Shown here: one piece after another, positions 36,118-47,864 of the stretch | Numbering within the stretch: the stretch's first letter is position 1 | Layout: each line of letters starts with the position of its first letter | Origin: Achromobacter arsenitoxydans SY8 | GTDB lineage: Bacteria; Pseudomonadota; Gammaproteobacteria; Burkholderiales; Burkholderiaceae_B | Assembly (NCBI RefSeq): GCF_000236785.1 | Contig: NZ_AGUF01000013.1 | Coordinates: 1-64,000 of the forward strand | Direction of reading: 5' to 3' | Length of the DNA stretch: 64,000 nt | Notes under the pieces: model-generated | The model's input: only the letters and a program-made list of their open reading frames with translations | Database searches by the model: none | Told to the model about the DNA's origin: nothing | Made by a program: the position numbers and the translations under genes

Positions 36118-37035
36118 ATGGACCTGGATCCGCGCCTGTTGCGTTACTTCATCACCGTGGCCGAGGAGCGCCATTTCAGCCGGGCGGCTGCGCGCCTGCA
36201 TATTTCCCAACCGCCGCTCAGCTATGCGATCCGGCAGCTGGAGGAAAACGTGGGCGCGCGCCTTCTGGCCCGCACCAGCCGCCATGTGGAACTGACCGAC
36301 GCCGGCCAGGTGCTGTACCGCGAAGCCCTTATCCTGCTGCGCCAGGCCGAGGAAGTGCGAACGCTGGTGCGGCAGGTGGACGCCGGCCTGCGCGGCCGGC
36401 TGCGCATCGGCTTCGTGGGGTCCATGCTGTACCGGGGCCTGCCCGCGCTGCTGAATGCGATGCGCGCGGAACTGCCCGATGTGGAGCATGTGCTGACCGA
36501 GCTGAATTCGCACGACCAGATCGAGGCGGTGCGGCGCGGCGAACAGGACTTGGGTTTCATCCACGCCAATCCCGTGCCGGAAGGGGTGCAGGCGCGCGAC
36601 CTGCTGGCCGAGCCTTTCGTCATCTGCCTGCCCGAGGCGCATCCGCTGGCGCGGCGCCGGTCGCTGCGGCTGGCGGAACTGGCGTCGGACGATTTTGTGT
36701 TTTTTGCGCGCGCGGCGTCGCCCAGCTATTACGAAACGGTCCTGTCGATGTGCGTGTCGGCCGGCTTCATGCCCGCGATCCGCCACGAGGTGCGCCATTG
36801 GCTCAGCGTGGCGTCGCTGGTGTCGCAGGGGCTGGGCGTGTCCATCGTGCCGGCGTGCCTGTCGCGCAGCGGGCTGGCCGGCACGCGGTTCATTGCGTTC
36901 GAGCACCAGGCGCGCTCGGTCAGCCAGGTGATCTGGCCCGACGCGTCGCGCTCGCCCTTGCAGGAGCGGGCGGTGGCGCTGGTGGCGCGCCAGTTTCCGT
37001 CCGTGGAGCCACCCGCCGGCGGCGCGCCGGCGTGA
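36118..37035 (+). CDS. LysR family transcriptional regulator of the dehydrogenase/CoA-transferase operon
   Basis: 305-residue LysR protein resembling the CatR/BenM/CbbR-like group. LRYFITVAEERHFSRAAARL and HISQPPLSYAIRQLEENVG form the winged helix. The effector domain contains RGRLRIGFVGSMLYRGLP and two FxxPxxHPLA-like segments. ATG 36118 (MDLDPRLLRYF) is preceded by AGAGGAG at about 7 bases; an ATG 18 bases upstream lies before that site and is less likely. It is divergent from the AidB-like dehydrogenase gene, with clear dyads between, and should control that operon. Confidence 0.87.
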   Translation: MDLDPRLLRYFITVAEERHFSRAAARLHISQPPLSYAIRQLEENVGARLLARTSRHVELTDAGQVLYREALILLRQAEEVRTLVRQVDAGLRGRLRIGFVGSMLYRGLPALLNAMRAELPDVEHVLTELNSHDQIEAVRRGEQDLGFIHANPVPEGVQARDLLAEPFVICLPEAHPLARRRSLRLAELASDDFVFFARAASPSYYETVLSMCVSAGFMPAIRHEVRHWLSVASLVSQGLGVSIVPACLSRSGLAGTRFIAFEHQARSVSQVIWPDASRSPLQERAVALVARQFPSVEPPAGGAPA

Positions 37036-37038
37036 GGA

Positions 37039-37893
37039 TCAGCGGAACACGACGGTCTTGTTGCGGTTCAGCAGGATGCGGTGTTCGACGTGGCTGCGCA
37101 CCGCGCGCGACAGCACCAGGGATTCGATGTCGCTGCCCACCTGGGTCAGGTCCTGGGCGGTCATGGTGTGGTCGACGCGTTCGATGTCCTGGTCGATGAT
37201 CGGGCCTTCGTCCAGGTCCGAGGTCACGTAGTGGGCGGTGGCGCCGATGATCTTCACGCCGCGCGCATGCGCCTGGTGGTAGGGGCGCGCGCCCTTGAAG
37301 CTGGGCAGGAAGCTGTGGTGGATGTTGATCGCGCGGCCGGTCAGGGCGCGGCACATGTCCTCGGACAGGATCTGCATGTAGCGCGCCAGCACCACCAGGT
37401 CGATACCCGCCTGGTCGACGATTTCCAGGACCTGCTTTTCCTGCTGGAGCTTGGTGTCGGGCGTGACCGGCAGGTAGTGGAACGGGATGCCGTAGGACGC
37501 GGCCAGGGCGGCGTAGTCGTTGTGATTGGAGACGATGGCCGCCACTTCCGCATGCAGGTGTCCGCTGTGCACGCGGAACAGCAGGTCGTTCAGGCAGTGG
37601 CCCTGCTTGCTGACCATGATCAGCAGGCGTTCCTTGCGGCGGGCGTCATGCAGCTTGAGCTCCATGTCGTATTCCCCGGACATGGCGTCCAGGCGGGCGC
37701 GCAGCCCGTCGACCGCCACGCTGGCGGGCAGGTCGAAGTGCACGCGCAGGAAGAAGCGGCCCGTTTCTTCGTCGCCGAACTGCTGCGAATCGAGGATGTT
37801 GCAACCCAATTCGAACAACAGGCCGCTGACGCGATAGACGATGCCGGTGCGATCGGGGCAGGACAGGGTCAGGATGTAGTCGTTGTGCTGCAT
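37039..37893 (-). CDS. purU: Formyltetrahydrofolate deformylase
   Basis: 284-residue PurU, which hydrolyses 10-formyl-THF to formate and THF and balances the one-carbon pool. An N-terminal ACT domain (about residues 5-85, YILTLSCPDRTGIVYRVSG) precedes a formyltransferase-like domain. NIHHSFLPSFKGARPYHQA carries the catalytic Asn-His pair, and SDLDEGPIIDQ the catalytic Asp. It follows an FAD oxidoreductase gene by 37 bases and is probably co-transcribed with it. Length and motifs are standard. Confidence 0.95.
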   Translation of the reverse strand: MQHNDYILTLSCPDRTGIVYRVSGLLFELGCNILDSQQFGDEETGRFFLRVHFDLPASVAVDGLRARLDAMSGEYDMELKLHDARRKERLLIMVSKQGHCLNDLLFRVHSGHLHAEVAAIVSNHNDYAALAASYGIPFHYLPVTPDTKLQQEKQVLEIVDQAGIDLVVLARYMQILSEDMCRALTGRAINIHHSFLPSFKGARPYHQAHARGVKIIGATAHYVTSDLDEGPIIDQDIERVDHTMTAQDLTQVGSDIESLVLSRAVRSHVEHRILLNRNKTVVFR

Positions 37894-37930
37894 GGCGGAA
37901 ATTGGCTGGAATTGAAAAAAGGTGGACGGA

Positions 37931-39561
<1,631 letters not shown>

Positions 39562-39615
39562 GCAATAGACGGTTCGGTCGGGCGCGCAAGGCGCCCGGCG
39601 TGGGGGCGCCCCGGC

Positions 39616-40245
39616 TCAGGGCGACAGGCGTTCGATCTTCCAGGCGGCGCCGTCCGCGACGTAGCGCAGGCGATCGTGCAGGCGCGAGGGCCGGCCTTGC
39701 CAGAATTCAAAGGCGGTGGGCTTGAGGCGGTAACCGCCCCAGTGCGGCGGGCGGGGCGGCTGTTCGCCGAAGCGCTCGCGGAATTCCTTCTCGCGGGCTT
39801 CCAGCTCTTCGCGGGTGATGGGCTGGCTCTGGCGCGAGGCCCAGGCGCCGATGCGCGAACCGGCCGGACGGCTGTGGTAGTAGGCGTCCGACTCTTCGGC
39901 CGCCACCTTTTCCACCACGCCTTCGATGCGGATCTGGCGCTCCAGCGGCTGCCAGAAGAACAACAGGCTGGCGCGCGGCTCGGCCTGCAGGTCCAGCCCC
40001 TTGCGGGATTCGTAGTTGGTGAAGAACGTGAAGCCTTGCTCGTCGTACCCCTTGATGAGGACGATGCGGGCGCTGGGCTGGCCGTCGGCGTCCACCGTGG
40101 CCAGGGTCATGGCATTGGGTTCCGGCACCTTGGAGGCCAGGGCCTCGTCGAACCAGCGGTGGAATTGCTCGAACGGAGAGGCGGCCGCCTGGCTTTCCAG
40201 GAGCACGTTCTTGTCGTAGCTTTGACGCAGATCAGAGACAGACAT
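39616..40245 (-). CDS. pdxH: Pyridoxamine 5'-phosphate oxidase
   Basis: 209-residue FMN enzyme that makes pyridoxal phosphate from the pyridoxine or pyridoxamine phosphates. [13 protein letters not shown] is the N-terminal signature. [20 protein letters not shown] and SRKGLDL form the FMN/substrate site. [20 protein letters not shown] and the final RLSP tail are diagnostic, the C-terminal Arg and His binding substrate phosphate. Length is standard. A CGGGCGC/GCGCCCG hairpin at 39579-39597 follows the stop. Confidence 0.96.
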   Translation of the reverse strand: MSVSDLRQSYDKNVLLESQAAASPFEQFHRWFDEALASKVPEPNAMTLATVDADGQPSARIVLIKGYDEQGFTFFTNYESRKGLDLQAEPRASLLFFWQPLERQIRIEGVVEKVAAEESDAYYHSRPAGSRIGAWASRQSQPITREELEAREKEFRERFGEQPPRPPHWGGYRLKPTAFEFWQGRPSRLHDRLRYVADGAAWKIERLSP

Positions 40246-40376
40246 GGTCGTAGGGACTCAGCGTTGATAACAGGGAGTTTATACCGCTTGGGGATACGCT
40301 TCCCTATTGACCCCGCTCAGGCCCCGGGCAAGTCGGCCGCGGAGCCGGGGATCAGGGGCTGAAAACCAGGGCCGGT

Positions 40377-41039
40377 TCAGGCGCCTTCGGGCAGCGGACG
40401 GCCGTCCAGTTCGAGCCGGCGGGCGATGGCGTCCAGGCGGGCGTCATGGATGCCGGCAGCGCGCAGCGCCTGGGCGGTCTGCACCACGTAGTCGGTGCAG
40501 GGGCCGTAGCGTCCGGCGGCGCGGCGCACGATCGCCAGCAATTCCGCTTCCGGCAGGGCGCGGATGTAGGCCGGATTGTCCCGGTTCATGATGAACACCA
40601 GCGCGCGGACGGTGCCGGTGTCGGTCGCGCAGTTGATCCAGCGGGGCAGGTAGGCGCCCGTGGACATCTCGCGCTCCCAGAGCGCGGGGAAATAATTGGG
40701 GACCTGGTCGCCGGCCAGCCGGTAGACCACGCCTCGGCAGGAGCCGCCGCGGTCCAGCCCGAACACCAGCCCGGGGCATTCCGGCGTGCCGCGGTTGACC
40801 CGCGACCACAGGCAGAGCGCCCGGTGATGGCCGCGCAGCGTGGCCAGGCGGCGTTCCATGAAGTCGAAGTCGGGGCGCCAGATCAGCGATCCATAGCCGT
40901 AGACCCACACGTCCTCGCCTTCCTGCGTGTGGCGCAGCGCGTCCTCGAGCGAGGCCTGCCGTTCTTCGGGCGTCCAGAGGCGAAAGGGCAGGGAGGCGCC
41001 GGACAAATCCGAGGCGGGCGGGGATAACGGCTTATTCAC
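40377..41039 (-). CDS. ChaC-like glutathione-specific gamma-glutamylcyclotransferase
   Basis: 220-residue ChaC-family protein. VYGYGSLIWRPDFDF contains the YGSL substrate loop. RRLATLRGHHRALCLWS and GLVFGLDRGGSCRGVVYR are family blocks, and LWEREM carries the catalytic Glu. It cleaves glutathione to 5-oxoproline and Cys-Gly in the cytosol. It ends 131 bases from pdxH and starts 2 bases after the MFS transporter stop, so it is probably downstream of that transporter in one transcript. A link with the periplasmic gamma-glutamyltransferase 10 kb away is only thematic. Confidence 0.9.
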   Translation of the reverse strand: MNKPLSPPASDLSGASLPFRLWTPEERQASLEDALRHTQEGEDVWVYGYGSLIWRPDFDFMERRLATLRGHHRALCLWSRVNRGTPECPGLVFGLDRGGSCRGVVYRLAGDQVPNYFPALWEREMSTGAYLPRWINCATDTGTVRALVFIMNRDNPAYIRALPEAELLAIVRRAAGRYGPCTDYVVQTAQALRAAGIHDARLDAIARRLELDGRPLPEGA

Positions 41040-41041
41040 GA

Positions 41042-42250
41042 CTACGGTTTCCGTTCAGGCTCGTGCGGAGGATTGCGATTGGCCCAGCCCCCGGCCATCA
41101 GGGCCACGGAATAGGCCCAGAACAGCGGGGCAACGCCAATTACCGCACCCAGCGCGCCGAAGGTCAACGGCAGCGACACCTGGGAGCCGTTGATCAGCGC
41201 CATCCGCAGGCCCACGGCCTCGGCCGCGCGCCCGGGGGGCGAATGCTGGTGCAGCAGGGAAAGCATACTCGGCTGGCAACATCCCAAGGCCAGCCCAAGG
41301 ATGAAAGACAGCACGATCAGGACGGTAACGTCGGTGAACAACGGGTAAAGCATGAAGTCGATCGCCGCGGTGGCCATGGCCACGCGGACCAGTGTCCAGG
41401 AACGGACGCGGCGCTGGATCAAGGGCAGAATCAGGCGGATGACGAATGTTGCCGCCGCGAACGAGGCAAGAATGACGCCGATCGTGGTGGCGGACAGGCC
41501 GATGGCCACGCCGAAGATCGGCACGACAAACAAATGAGTGTCCCAGGCGCCGGACAGGATGGTGTTGACCATGAGGATGCGCCGCAGCGCGGGCACGGCC
41601 AACAGTTCGGTCACGCGGCGGCGCTGGGCCTCGCGCACCCCGGAAATGGCGGCATCCACGGCTTTCAATTGGTGGCGCAACACGTACAATCCACCGGCGG
41701 ATAGCAACGGGCCCAGCGCGAGAATCCCGAATGCGCTGCGGGTGCCCAGATGGTCAATCGCCAGCCCGGCAATAAGGGGGCCGGAAAAGCCGGAGCCCGC
41801 AAGGGCCAGGGACATGAAGGAAAAATTGCGCAGCCGCTGCTCGGGCTCCGCGTGCCCCAGCAGATCCTGCGTCGCGACCTGATGCAGCATGAAGCCGATG
41901 CCGATACAGCACGATGCGACCAGCAGGGCAAGCTGAGTTTGCGAAATAAAGGGCAATAGCGTGCCGATGGCGACCAAAGTCGTCCCGATGACGAGGGGGC
42001 GGACGATGCCCACGCGATCCACCCAGCGCCCGGCGCGCACCGAAAACAGCATGGGCAGCACGGCGAACACGGCGACCAGGGTGCCGACCTTGAAGGTGGA
42101 CAAGCCCATCTGCAGCGCGGTCAGTGAAACGGTGATGCGTCCCCCTGTCAGCGCCACATGATTCATCATGGCCAGCAGGCACAAAAGCACCGCCCCGGAA
42201 AATTCCGGGGAACTGGATGGCGAGGAGGGGGATCTGTTGGAGGTAGACAC
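41042..42250 (-). CDS. MFS transporter
   Basis: 402-residue major facilitator protein with twelve predicted membrane segments. VRAGRWVDRVGIVRP matches the loop 2-3 motif (GxxxDRxG), and a basic central loop follows segment 6 (REAQRRRVTE). The N-terminus is Ser/Pro-rich and cytosolic. It belongs to the general drug/sugar efflux-like MFS group, and no substrate can be assigned. It is divergent from the tripartite efflux operon across a 397-base region holding a perfect 18-bp palindrome, so the two transport systems may share a regulator. Confidence 0.85.
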   Translation of the reverse strand: MSTSNRSPSSPSSSPEFSGAVLLCLLAMMNHVALTGGRITVSLTALQMGLSTFKVGTLVAVFAVLPMLFSVRAGRWVDRVGIVRPLVIGTTLVAIGTLLPFISQTQLALLVASCCIGIGFMLHQVATQDLLGHAEPEQRLRNFSFMSLALAGSGFSGPLIAGLAIDHLGTRSAFGILALGPLLSAGGLYVLRHQLKAVDAAISGVREAQRRRVTELLAVPALRRILMVNTILSGAWDTHLFVVPIFGVAIGLSATTIGVILASFAAATFVIRLILPLIQRRVRSWTLVRVAMATAAIDFMLYPLFTDVTVLIVLSFILGLALGCCQPSMLSLLHQHSPPGRAAEAVGLRMALINGSQVSLPLTFGALGAVIGVAPLFWAYSVALMAGGWANRNPPHEPERKP

Positions 42251-42647
42251 GGCTTAACTGCAGTCATTCTGTTCGCAACGTCCGTCTATGTCGAGGCGAC
42301 GATATCTTGCGCTGCCGCAGGCAGTGACTAGTCACTGCGGCGAGATAGCCATCATCTAGCGGCCAAGTCGTGTCCTTACGAAGCAAGATGACGGCACGTT
42401 CGCGTCAGGTGCGTTAAAAGGGTTCCGGATGCCCCGCGTGAACGTTGTATCGTTCTCGCAACGGAACCATCCCGGGCGGTGATCCGCCTTACTGTTTCTC
42501 ACGTTTTTGGCGTCGGTTGGATATGGGCTGAAACAGGGCGCCGTTTAGGATGGGCGGGCAATGGGGCCCGTCCCCGCTGCCCAAGCCGTCAATCGCGGCA
42601 TTACCGGCGCCGGCCGCGGCGCCCGCCGTTCATTTCGATCAGGTTCA
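42251..42647. promoter_or_regulatory. 397-bp divergent region between the MFS gene and the efflux operon
   Basis: No gene is apparent. The region holds an 18-bp perfect palindrome at 42321-42338 and several AT-richer patches around 42410-42530 that could be promoters for the rightward efflux operon. No regulator gene is adjacent. No strong ribosome-binding site precedes the adaptor ATG at 42648. Confidence 0.55.
42321..42338. promoter_or_regulatory. 18-bp perfect palindrome, probable repressor operator
   Basis: GCAGTGACTAGTCACTGC is a perfect inverted repeat with no spacer, 70 bases from the MFS start and 310 from the adaptor start. The size and symmetry fit a dimeric helix-turn-helix repressor such as a TetR- or MarR-type protein encoded outside the window. 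Proximity to the MFS ATG suggests it controls that gene at least. Confidence 0.5.
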
Positions 42648-43832
42648 ATGAAAAAGTCCCGCAGCAAATTCAAGCGCTACGCCCTGGCGGCGGCGCTCCT
42701 CCTGCTTCTTGGTTTCGGTGTCCGTGCCGCGTTCTTTTCGGCGCCGCCGCCGCCCACCTTCGCGGTGGCCGAGGTCACCCGCGCCGATCTGGAAGACAGC
42801 GTGCTGGCCAGCGGCACCATCGACGCCATCGAGCGGGTCAGCGTGGGCGCCCAGGCGACCGGGCAGTTGAAATCCCTGAAGGTGGCGCTGGGGGACCGGG
42901 TCAAGAAGGGTCAACTGGTAGCGGAAATCGACGATCTGACCCAGCAGAACGAATTGCGCAACGCCGAGGCGGCGCTGCAGACGCGCCGCGCCGAGCGGGC
43001 CGCCAAGGTCGCCACGCTGAAGCAGGCCGAACTCAACTTCAAGCGGCAGCGCCAGATGCTGGCCGCGGACGCCAGTTCGCGCGAAGCCTATGAGACCGCC
43101 GAGGCCACGTTGGCCGTGACCCGCGCGGAAATCGCGTCCCTGGATGCGCAGATCGCCCAGGCCGAGATCCAGGTCGATACCGCCCGGGTCAACCTGGGCT
43201 ACACGCGCATCGTTTCGCCCATCGACGGCATGGTGGTGGCCGTGGTCACGAAGGAAGGCCAGACGGTCAACTCGATCCAGAGCGCGCCCACCATCATCAA
43301 GGTGGCCCAGGTGGACACCATGACGATCAAGGCGCAGATCTCCGAGGCCGACGTAACGCGGGTCACGACGGGGCTGCCGGTCTACTTCACCATCCTGGGC
43401 GAGCCCGACGAGCGCTACCGGGCCACGCTGCGCGCGGTGGAGCCGGCGCCGGACTCTATTCAGAAGGACGACGCGACCTCGTCGCTGACGTCTTCCACCA
43501 GCACGTCCACCAGCGCCGCCGTGTACTACAACGGGATTTTCGACGTGCCCAATCCGGATGAGAAGCTGCGCATTTCCATGACCGCGCAGGTCTTTATCGT
43601 GCTGGGCGAGGCCAAGAATGCCGTGGTGGTGCCGGCTTCGGCCCTGGGCAAGCGCGGCGAGGACGGGCGCTACGCGGTGCGGGTGGTCTTGAAGGACAAC
43701 AAGACGGAAACGCGCCAGGTCCGCATCGGCATGAACAACAATGTGCAGGCGCAGGTGCTGGAAGGCCTGGAGGTGGGCGAACGCGTCGTGTCGGCCGATG
43801 CCGCGGCGGCGGTCGCCAAGCCAGGGGCCTGA
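42648..43832 (+). CDS. Periplasmic adaptor subunit of a tripartite efflux pump (MacA/HlyD family)
   Basis: 394-residue membrane-fusion protein. A single N-terminal membrane segment ([22 protein letters not shown] region) follows a KKSRSKFK basic start. Then come a lipoyl half-motif ([20 protein letters not shown]), a coiled-coil hairpin at about residues 90-175, the second lipoyl half around [15 protein letters not shown], and a beta-barrel region. A Ser/Thr-rich insert ([14 protein letters not shown]) near residue 285 is a MacA-family loop. It links the ABC permease next door with the outer-membrane channel. Start ATG 42648 gives the usual anchor. Confidence 0.88.
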   Translation: MKKSRSKFKRYALAAALLLLLGFGVRAAFFSAPPPPTFAVAEVTRADLEDSVLASGTIDAIERVSVGAQATGQLKSLKVALGDRVKKGQLVAEIDDLTQQNELRNAEAALQTRRAERAAKVATLKQAELNFKRQRQMLAADASSREAYETAEATLAVTRAEIASLDAQIAQAEIQVDTARVNLGYTRIVSPIDGMVVAVVTKEGQTVNSIQSAPTIIKVAQVDTMTIKAQISEADVTRVTTGLPVYFTILGEPDERYRATLRAVEPAPDSIQKDDATSSLTSSTSTSTSAAVYYNGIFDVPNPDEKLRISMTAQVFIVLGEAKNAVVVPASALGKRGEDGRYAVRVVLKDNKTETRQVRIGMNNNVQAQVLEGLEVGERVVSADAAAAVAKPGA

Positions 43833-43833
43833 C

Positions 43834-45792
43834 ATGAGCGGGCCGCTGATTTCCCTGGCCGGGGTGCGCCGCGAGTTTCCCGCGGGCGACCAGACCATCG
43901 CCGTCCTGAAGGACATCGACCTTACGATCGAGGCCGGCGAAATGGTGGCCATCGTGGGCGCGTCCGGATCGGGCAAGTCCACGCTGATGAACATCCTGGG
44001 CTGCCTGGACCGGCCGACCCGCGGCGACTACGTGGTGGGCGGCCGCAGCACGGGCGACCTGGATCCCGACGAATTGGCCGAACTGCGCCGGGAGCACTTC
44101 GGCTTCATCTTCCAGCGCTACCACCTGCTGTCGGACCTGACCGCGCAAGGCAACGTGGAAGTGCCGGCCGTCTACGCGGGCAAGCGCCGCGAGGCGCGGC
44201 TTGCGCGGGCCGCCGAGCTGCTGGCGCGGCTGGGGCTGGCCGAGCGCTCCGAACATCGGCCCGGCCAGCTTTCAGGCGGCCAGCAGCAGCGCGTGAGCAT
44301 CGCGCGGGCGCTGATGAACGGCGGCGACATCATCCTGGCCGACGAGCCCACCGGCGCGCTGGACACGCATACCGGCCAGGAGGTGCTGCGCATCCTGGAA
44401 GAGCTGAACGCGGCGGGCCACACCATCATCATCGTGACGCACGATATGAATGTGGCGCGCCATGCCCAGCGCATCATCGAGATCAGCGACGGCGAGATCG
44501 TCGCCGACACGCGCAATCCCGACGCGCCGCGCCGCGACGCCGCCAGGGACGACGCCCCGGCGCTGGCCCAGCGCCCGGCGTGGCAGGCCTATCTGGACCG
44601 CTGCGGCGAGGCGCTGCGCATGGCGCTGCTGGCCATGAACGCCCACCGGCTGCGCACGTCTTTGACGATGCTGGGCATCATCATCGGCATCGCCGCCGTG
44701 GTGTCGGTGGTGGCGCTGGGCGAAGGCTCGCGGCGCAAGATCCTGGACGACATCAGCGCGATCGGCACCAATACGGTCGAGATCTTTCCCGGCAAGGATT
44801 TCGGCGACGAAAAGGCGGTCAACATTCGCACGCTGGTCGCGGCGGACGCCGACGCGCTGGCGCGCGAGTCCTATGTGGACAGCGTCACGCCTGAAGTCGC
44901 CACCAGCAATACGCTGCGCTTCCGGAATGTGTCGGTGAACGGCGCGATCCAGGGCGTGGGCGAGCAGTACTTCCGCGTGCGCGCGATCCAGCTGGAGCAA
45001 GGCAAGTTCTTCGACGAGACCAGCGTGGCGCGCCGGGCGCAGGAGGTGGTGATCGACGAGGGCACGCGGCGCGCGCTGTTCGGCACCCACACCGAACCGA
45101 TCGGGCAGGTGGTATTCCTGGGGTCCATGCCGGCCCGCGTGATCGGCGTGACGCAGAAGAAGGACACGGTCTTCGGCAACAATGACTCGCTGAACGTATG
45201 GATTCCGTACACCACGGCGCTGTCGCGCGTGCTGGGCCAGCAGCACCTGAAGAGCATCACGGTGCGCGTCAACGACGCCACGCCGCCGGCCGCGGCAGAG
45301 CAGGCCATCGTGCGCGTGCTGACGCGCCGGCACGTGGTGAAGGATTTCTTCGTGTTCAACACCGATGCGATCCGCAAGACCATCGAGCGCACGACCGCCA
45401 CGATGACCCTGCTGGTGTCGCTGATCGCGCTGATTTCGCTGATGGTGGGCGGCATCGGGGTCATGAACATCATGCTGGTGTCGGTTACCGAGCGCACCCG
45501 CGAGATCGGCGTGCGCATGGCGGTGGGCGCGCGCCGCAGCGACATCATGCAGCAGTTCCTGATTGAAGCGGTGCTGGTCTGCCTGATCGGCGGCGCGGTG
45601 GGCATCCTGCTGTCGCTGGGGCTGGGCGTGCTGGTGTCCAAGGCCACCGGCGGGTCTTTCCAGATGATCTATTCCACGGCATCTATGGTGGCGGCATTCA
45701 CGTGCTCGACCCTGATAGGTGTGATTTTTGGCTATTTGCCGGCGCGCAACGCGGCGCGCCTGGATCCCGTCGAGGCCCTGGCCCGGGAATGA
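43834..45792 (+). CDS. MacB-type ABC efflux ATPase/permease
   Basis: 652-residue fusion of an ABC ATPase and a four-helix permease. Walker [10 protein letters not shown] is at about 43-51, the signature LSGGQQQR near 147, and [11 protein letters not shown] the Walker B. Membrane segment 1 ([19 protein letters not shown]) is near 275-295. A large periplasmic domain follows, then three segments after about 520. [24 protein letters not shown] is the MacB/FtsX motif. It acts as a mechanotransmitter exporting substrates from the periplasm with the adaptor and channel encoded on each side. It starts 1 base after the adaptor stop and overlaps the channel gene by 4 bases. Confidence 0.92.
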   Translation: MSGPLISLAGVRREFPAGDQTIAVLKDIDLTIEAGEMVAIVGASGSGKSTLMNILGCLDRPTRGDYVVGGRSTGDLDPDELAELRREHFGFIFQRYHLLSDLTAQGNVEVPAVYAGKRREARLARAAELLARLGLAERSEHRPGQLSGGQQQRVSIARALMNGGDIILADEPTGALDTHTGQEVLRILEELNAAGHTIIIVTHDMNVARHAQRIIEISDGEIVADTRNPDAPRRDAARDDAPALAQRPAWQAYLDRCGEALRMALLAMNAHRLRTSLTMLGIIIGIAAVVSVVALGEGSRRKILDDISAIGTNTVEIFPGKDFGDEKAVNIRTLVAADADALARESYVDSVTPEVATSNTLRFRNVSVNGAIQGVGEQYFRVRAIQLEQGKFFDETSVARRAQEVVIDEGTRRALFGTHTEPIGQVVFLGSMPARVIGVTQKKDTVFGNNDSLNVWIPYTTALSRVLGQQHLKSITVRVNDATPPAAAEQAIVRVLTRRHVVKDFFVFNTDAIRKTIERTTATMTLLVSLIALISLMVGGIGVMNIMLVSVTERTREIGVRMAVGARRSDIMQQFLIEAVLVCLIGGAVGILLSLGLGVLVSKATGGSFQMIYSTASMVAAFTCSTLIGVIFGYLPARNAARLDPVEALARE

Positions 45793-47216
45793 TGAAGATG
45801 AAAGCGGTTTCCCTGATCCTCAAGCCCGCCGCGCTGGCCCTGATGCTGGCGCTGGGCGGTTGCGGCAGCCTGCTGCGCACCGATTACGAGCCGCCGGCGA
45901 CCAGCACGCCCGCCGCCTGGACCCACGCGCCGCAGGGCGGGCAGGCGGACCCGCAGGCGTCCCTGGCCGACGGCGGCGCCTGGTGGCGCAATTTCGACGA
46001 CCCGGTGCTCAACGGCCTGGTGGACGCCGCGCTGGCCCGCAATAACGACCTGGCCGCGGCGGCGATCCGCGTGCGCCGCGCGCAGTACCAGGCGGGCCTG
46101 TCCGAAGACAAGCTCATCCCGCAGCTCGGCGGCGACGCGAATGTCTCGCGGGTTCGCAACCTGGACGGCGACCGCGCCATCACCCGCACCAACTCGGCCC
46201 AACTGACCGTCAGCTACGAAGTGGACCTGTGGGGCAAGCTGTCGCGCCAGCGCGATGCCGCGCAGTGGGAAGCCCTGGCAACCGAGCAGGATCGCCGGAG
46301 CGCCGCGCTGTCGTTGGTGGGCACGACCGCGACGCTGTATTGGCAGAAGGCGTTCATCAACCAGCGCATCGCCAGCAGCGAGGAAAGCATCGCCTATGCG
46401 CGCCGCACGCAGGACCTGGTGCGCGCGCAGTATGCGGCGGGCGGAGCGTCCGCGCTGGAGCTGGCCGAGGCTGAGCAGACCGTGGCCAGCCAGCAGGCCG
46501 CGCATGCGCTGCTGGTGCAGCAGCGCGTGGAATACACGAACGCGCTGACCATCCTGTTCGACGGCCCGCCGGACCGCAGCATGGCCGATCCGGTCCGCCT
46601 GCCGTCCAACGCGCTGCCGGAAGCCCGCGCGGGCGTGCCTGCAGAACTGCTGGGCCGGCGTCCCGACCTGCAGGCCGCGGAAATGCGGCTGCGCGAGTCG
46701 TTGGCCACTGTCGACGCCACCCGCGCCAGCTTCTATCCGCCGCTGACGCTGACGGGGGCGCTGGGAAGCTCCAGCCCGACACTGTCCGATGTGCTGCAGA
46801 ACCCCATCGCGACGTTGGGGGCTGGGCTGACGCTGCCGTTTCTGCAGTGGAACCAGATGCAGCTGAACATCAAGATTTCCAAGGCGGATTACGAGGAGCG
46901 GGTGGTCAACTTCCGGCAGTCGCTGTATCAGGCGATGGCGGACGTGGAGAACGCGCTGTCGAACCGGACGCAACTGGCGCTGCGGGCGGAACAACTGGAT
47001 GTGTCCCTACGGTCGGCGAGGGAGGCCGAGCGGCTGTACGAGGTCCGGTACCGGGCCGGGGCCGTGTCGCTGAAGGACTGGCTGGATGCGCAGGAGAAGC
47101 GCAGGACCGCGGAGATTGCGCGGGACGAGAATATGTTGAATCGGCTGGTGAATCAGGTGACGGTTTATCAGGCGCTGGGGGGGGATGATGTTGTGGGGCG
47201 CGTTGGCGGAGAATAG
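45789..47216 (+). CDS. Outer-membrane efflux lipoprotein (NodT/OprM-type TolC family)
   Basis: 475-residue outer-membrane factor. The signal peptide ends in a lipobox, LALGGC, making Cys about 25 the acylated N-terminus. Two OEP repeats follow ([21 protein letters not shown] at the first; [16 protein letters not shown] at the second, a NodT-family motif). It completes the tripartite pump with the adaptor and MacB. The ATGATG start at 45789 overlaps the macB-like stop. This gene set is similar in layout to siderophore-, toxin- or macrolide-exporting pumps, and the exported compound is unknown. It ends immediately before the large inverted-repeat block. Confidence 0.9.
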   Translation: MMKMKAVSLILKPAALALMLALGGCGSLLRTDYEPPATSTPAAWTHAPQGGQADPQASLADGGAWWRNFDDPVLNGLVDAALARNNDLAAAAIRVRRAQYQAGLSEDKLIPQLGGDANVSRVRNLDGDRAITRTNSAQLTVSYEVDLWGKLSRQRDAAQWEALATEQDRRSAALSLVGTTATLYWQKAFINQRIASSEESIAYARRTQDLVRAQYAAGGASALELAEAEQTVASQQAAHALLVQQRVEYTNALTILFDGPPDRSMADPVRLPSNALPEARAGVPAELLGRRPDLQAAEMRLRESLATVDATRASFYPPLTLTGALGSSSPTLSDVLQNPIATLGAGLTLPFLQWNQMQLNIKISKADYEERVVNFRQSLYQAMADVENALSNRTQLALRAEQLDVSLRSAREAERLYEVRYRAGAVSLKDWLDAQEKRRTAEIARDENMLNRLVNQVTVYQALGGDDVVGRVGGE

Positions 47217-47256
47217 GCAACCGGCTGGGGGCGGTGTCGATTGAGTCCTTAAGACG

Positions 47257-47419
47257 CCCGGCGCGGCGCGGGCCTGGGCGGGCGGGGCTACGATTGCGGT
47301 CCGGAGCCTTCGCTCCGGACTGCCCCTGGCTCATCCTCGTCATCGCCTTCGGCGATTCCTTCGGATTCCGCCGGGCGCATCTACACGCCCCGCCCACCCC
47401 AGGCCCGCGCCGCACCGGG
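47257..47419 (+). repeat. Stem-loop unit A of the element
   Basis: Arms 47257-47288 and 47387-47419 are near-perfect complements (32 and 33 bases, two small differences). The 98-base core opens with TACGATTGCGGTCCGGAGC and ends with TTCCGCCGGGCGCATCTACAC less its last base. Inside the core is a perfect 9-bp hairpin GTCCGGAGC/GCTCCGGAC at 47299-47320. The core is largely shared with unit B. Confidence 0.75.
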
Positions 47420-47487
47420 CTCTGGCGGTTGAATCTTCACCGGAGCTGGGGCGGGCGGGGTTCTTCAGGTTCTGGCCATCGGCAGTG

Positions 47488-47541
47488 GAAGAGAGAAAAA
47501 TCTTGCGGGGCCCGCCGCCGGCCGGCCGCGCGGGCGGCCTT
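47488..47541 (+). repeat. Inner inverted repeat, left arm
   Basis: CCGGCCGCGCGGGCGGCCTT (47522-47541) is the exact reverse complement of 47746-47765. ATCTTGC at 47500-47506 pairs with GCAAGAT at 47779-47785, and a purine-rich GAGAGA tract pairs with the CTCTCTCT tract beyond it. Pairing is broken between these blocks. Confidence 0.65.
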
Positions 47542-47630
47542 CGGGGCGTTACGCGGTGCCTTGCGTCGGGGTGATGACGCTTCGCGTGTTGGGGCGGGTT
47601 TATGCTTCTTGCCGCGTTTCGCGCGCGGTG

Positions 47631-47649
47631 GCCGGTGTCTGACACCGGC
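47631..47649. repeat. Central 19-bp palindrome
   Basis: GCCGGTGTCTGACACCGGC has perfect 9-bp arms around a single T. It lies close to the centre of the composite element. Confidence 0.7.
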
Positions 47650-47745
47650 GAGGAGCCGGCGACCCGGGCACGTGAAGAGCTTCGACGCGGACGCCTCCAA
47701 AGCGCGCAGCGTCAACGCCACGCCGACGACATCCATATGCCAAAG

Positions 47746-47801
47746 AAGGCCGCCCGCGCGGCCGGTTTTGGCGTCCCTGCAAGATCTCTCTCTTTTCCTT
47801 C
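47746..47801 (-). repeat. Inner inverted repeat, right arm
   Basis: Partner of 47488-47541. AAGGCCGCCCGCGCGGCCGG at 47746-47765 is the exact complement of the left arm's end. The pyrimidine-rich CTCTCTCTTTTCCTTC at its far end mirrors the purine-rich start of the left arm. Confidence 0.65.
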
Positions 47802-47864
47802 GCCGGGGAGAAAAACGCCAAGCACGCAGATCCTCCCCAGCGACCGCCAAGATTCCTCAGCAAA

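Noticed and set aside
39579-39597. CGGGCGC/GCGCCCG hairpin after pdxH as an intrinsic terminator
   Set aside because: The stem is short and no T-run follows in the direction of transcription, so I do not list it as a terminator.
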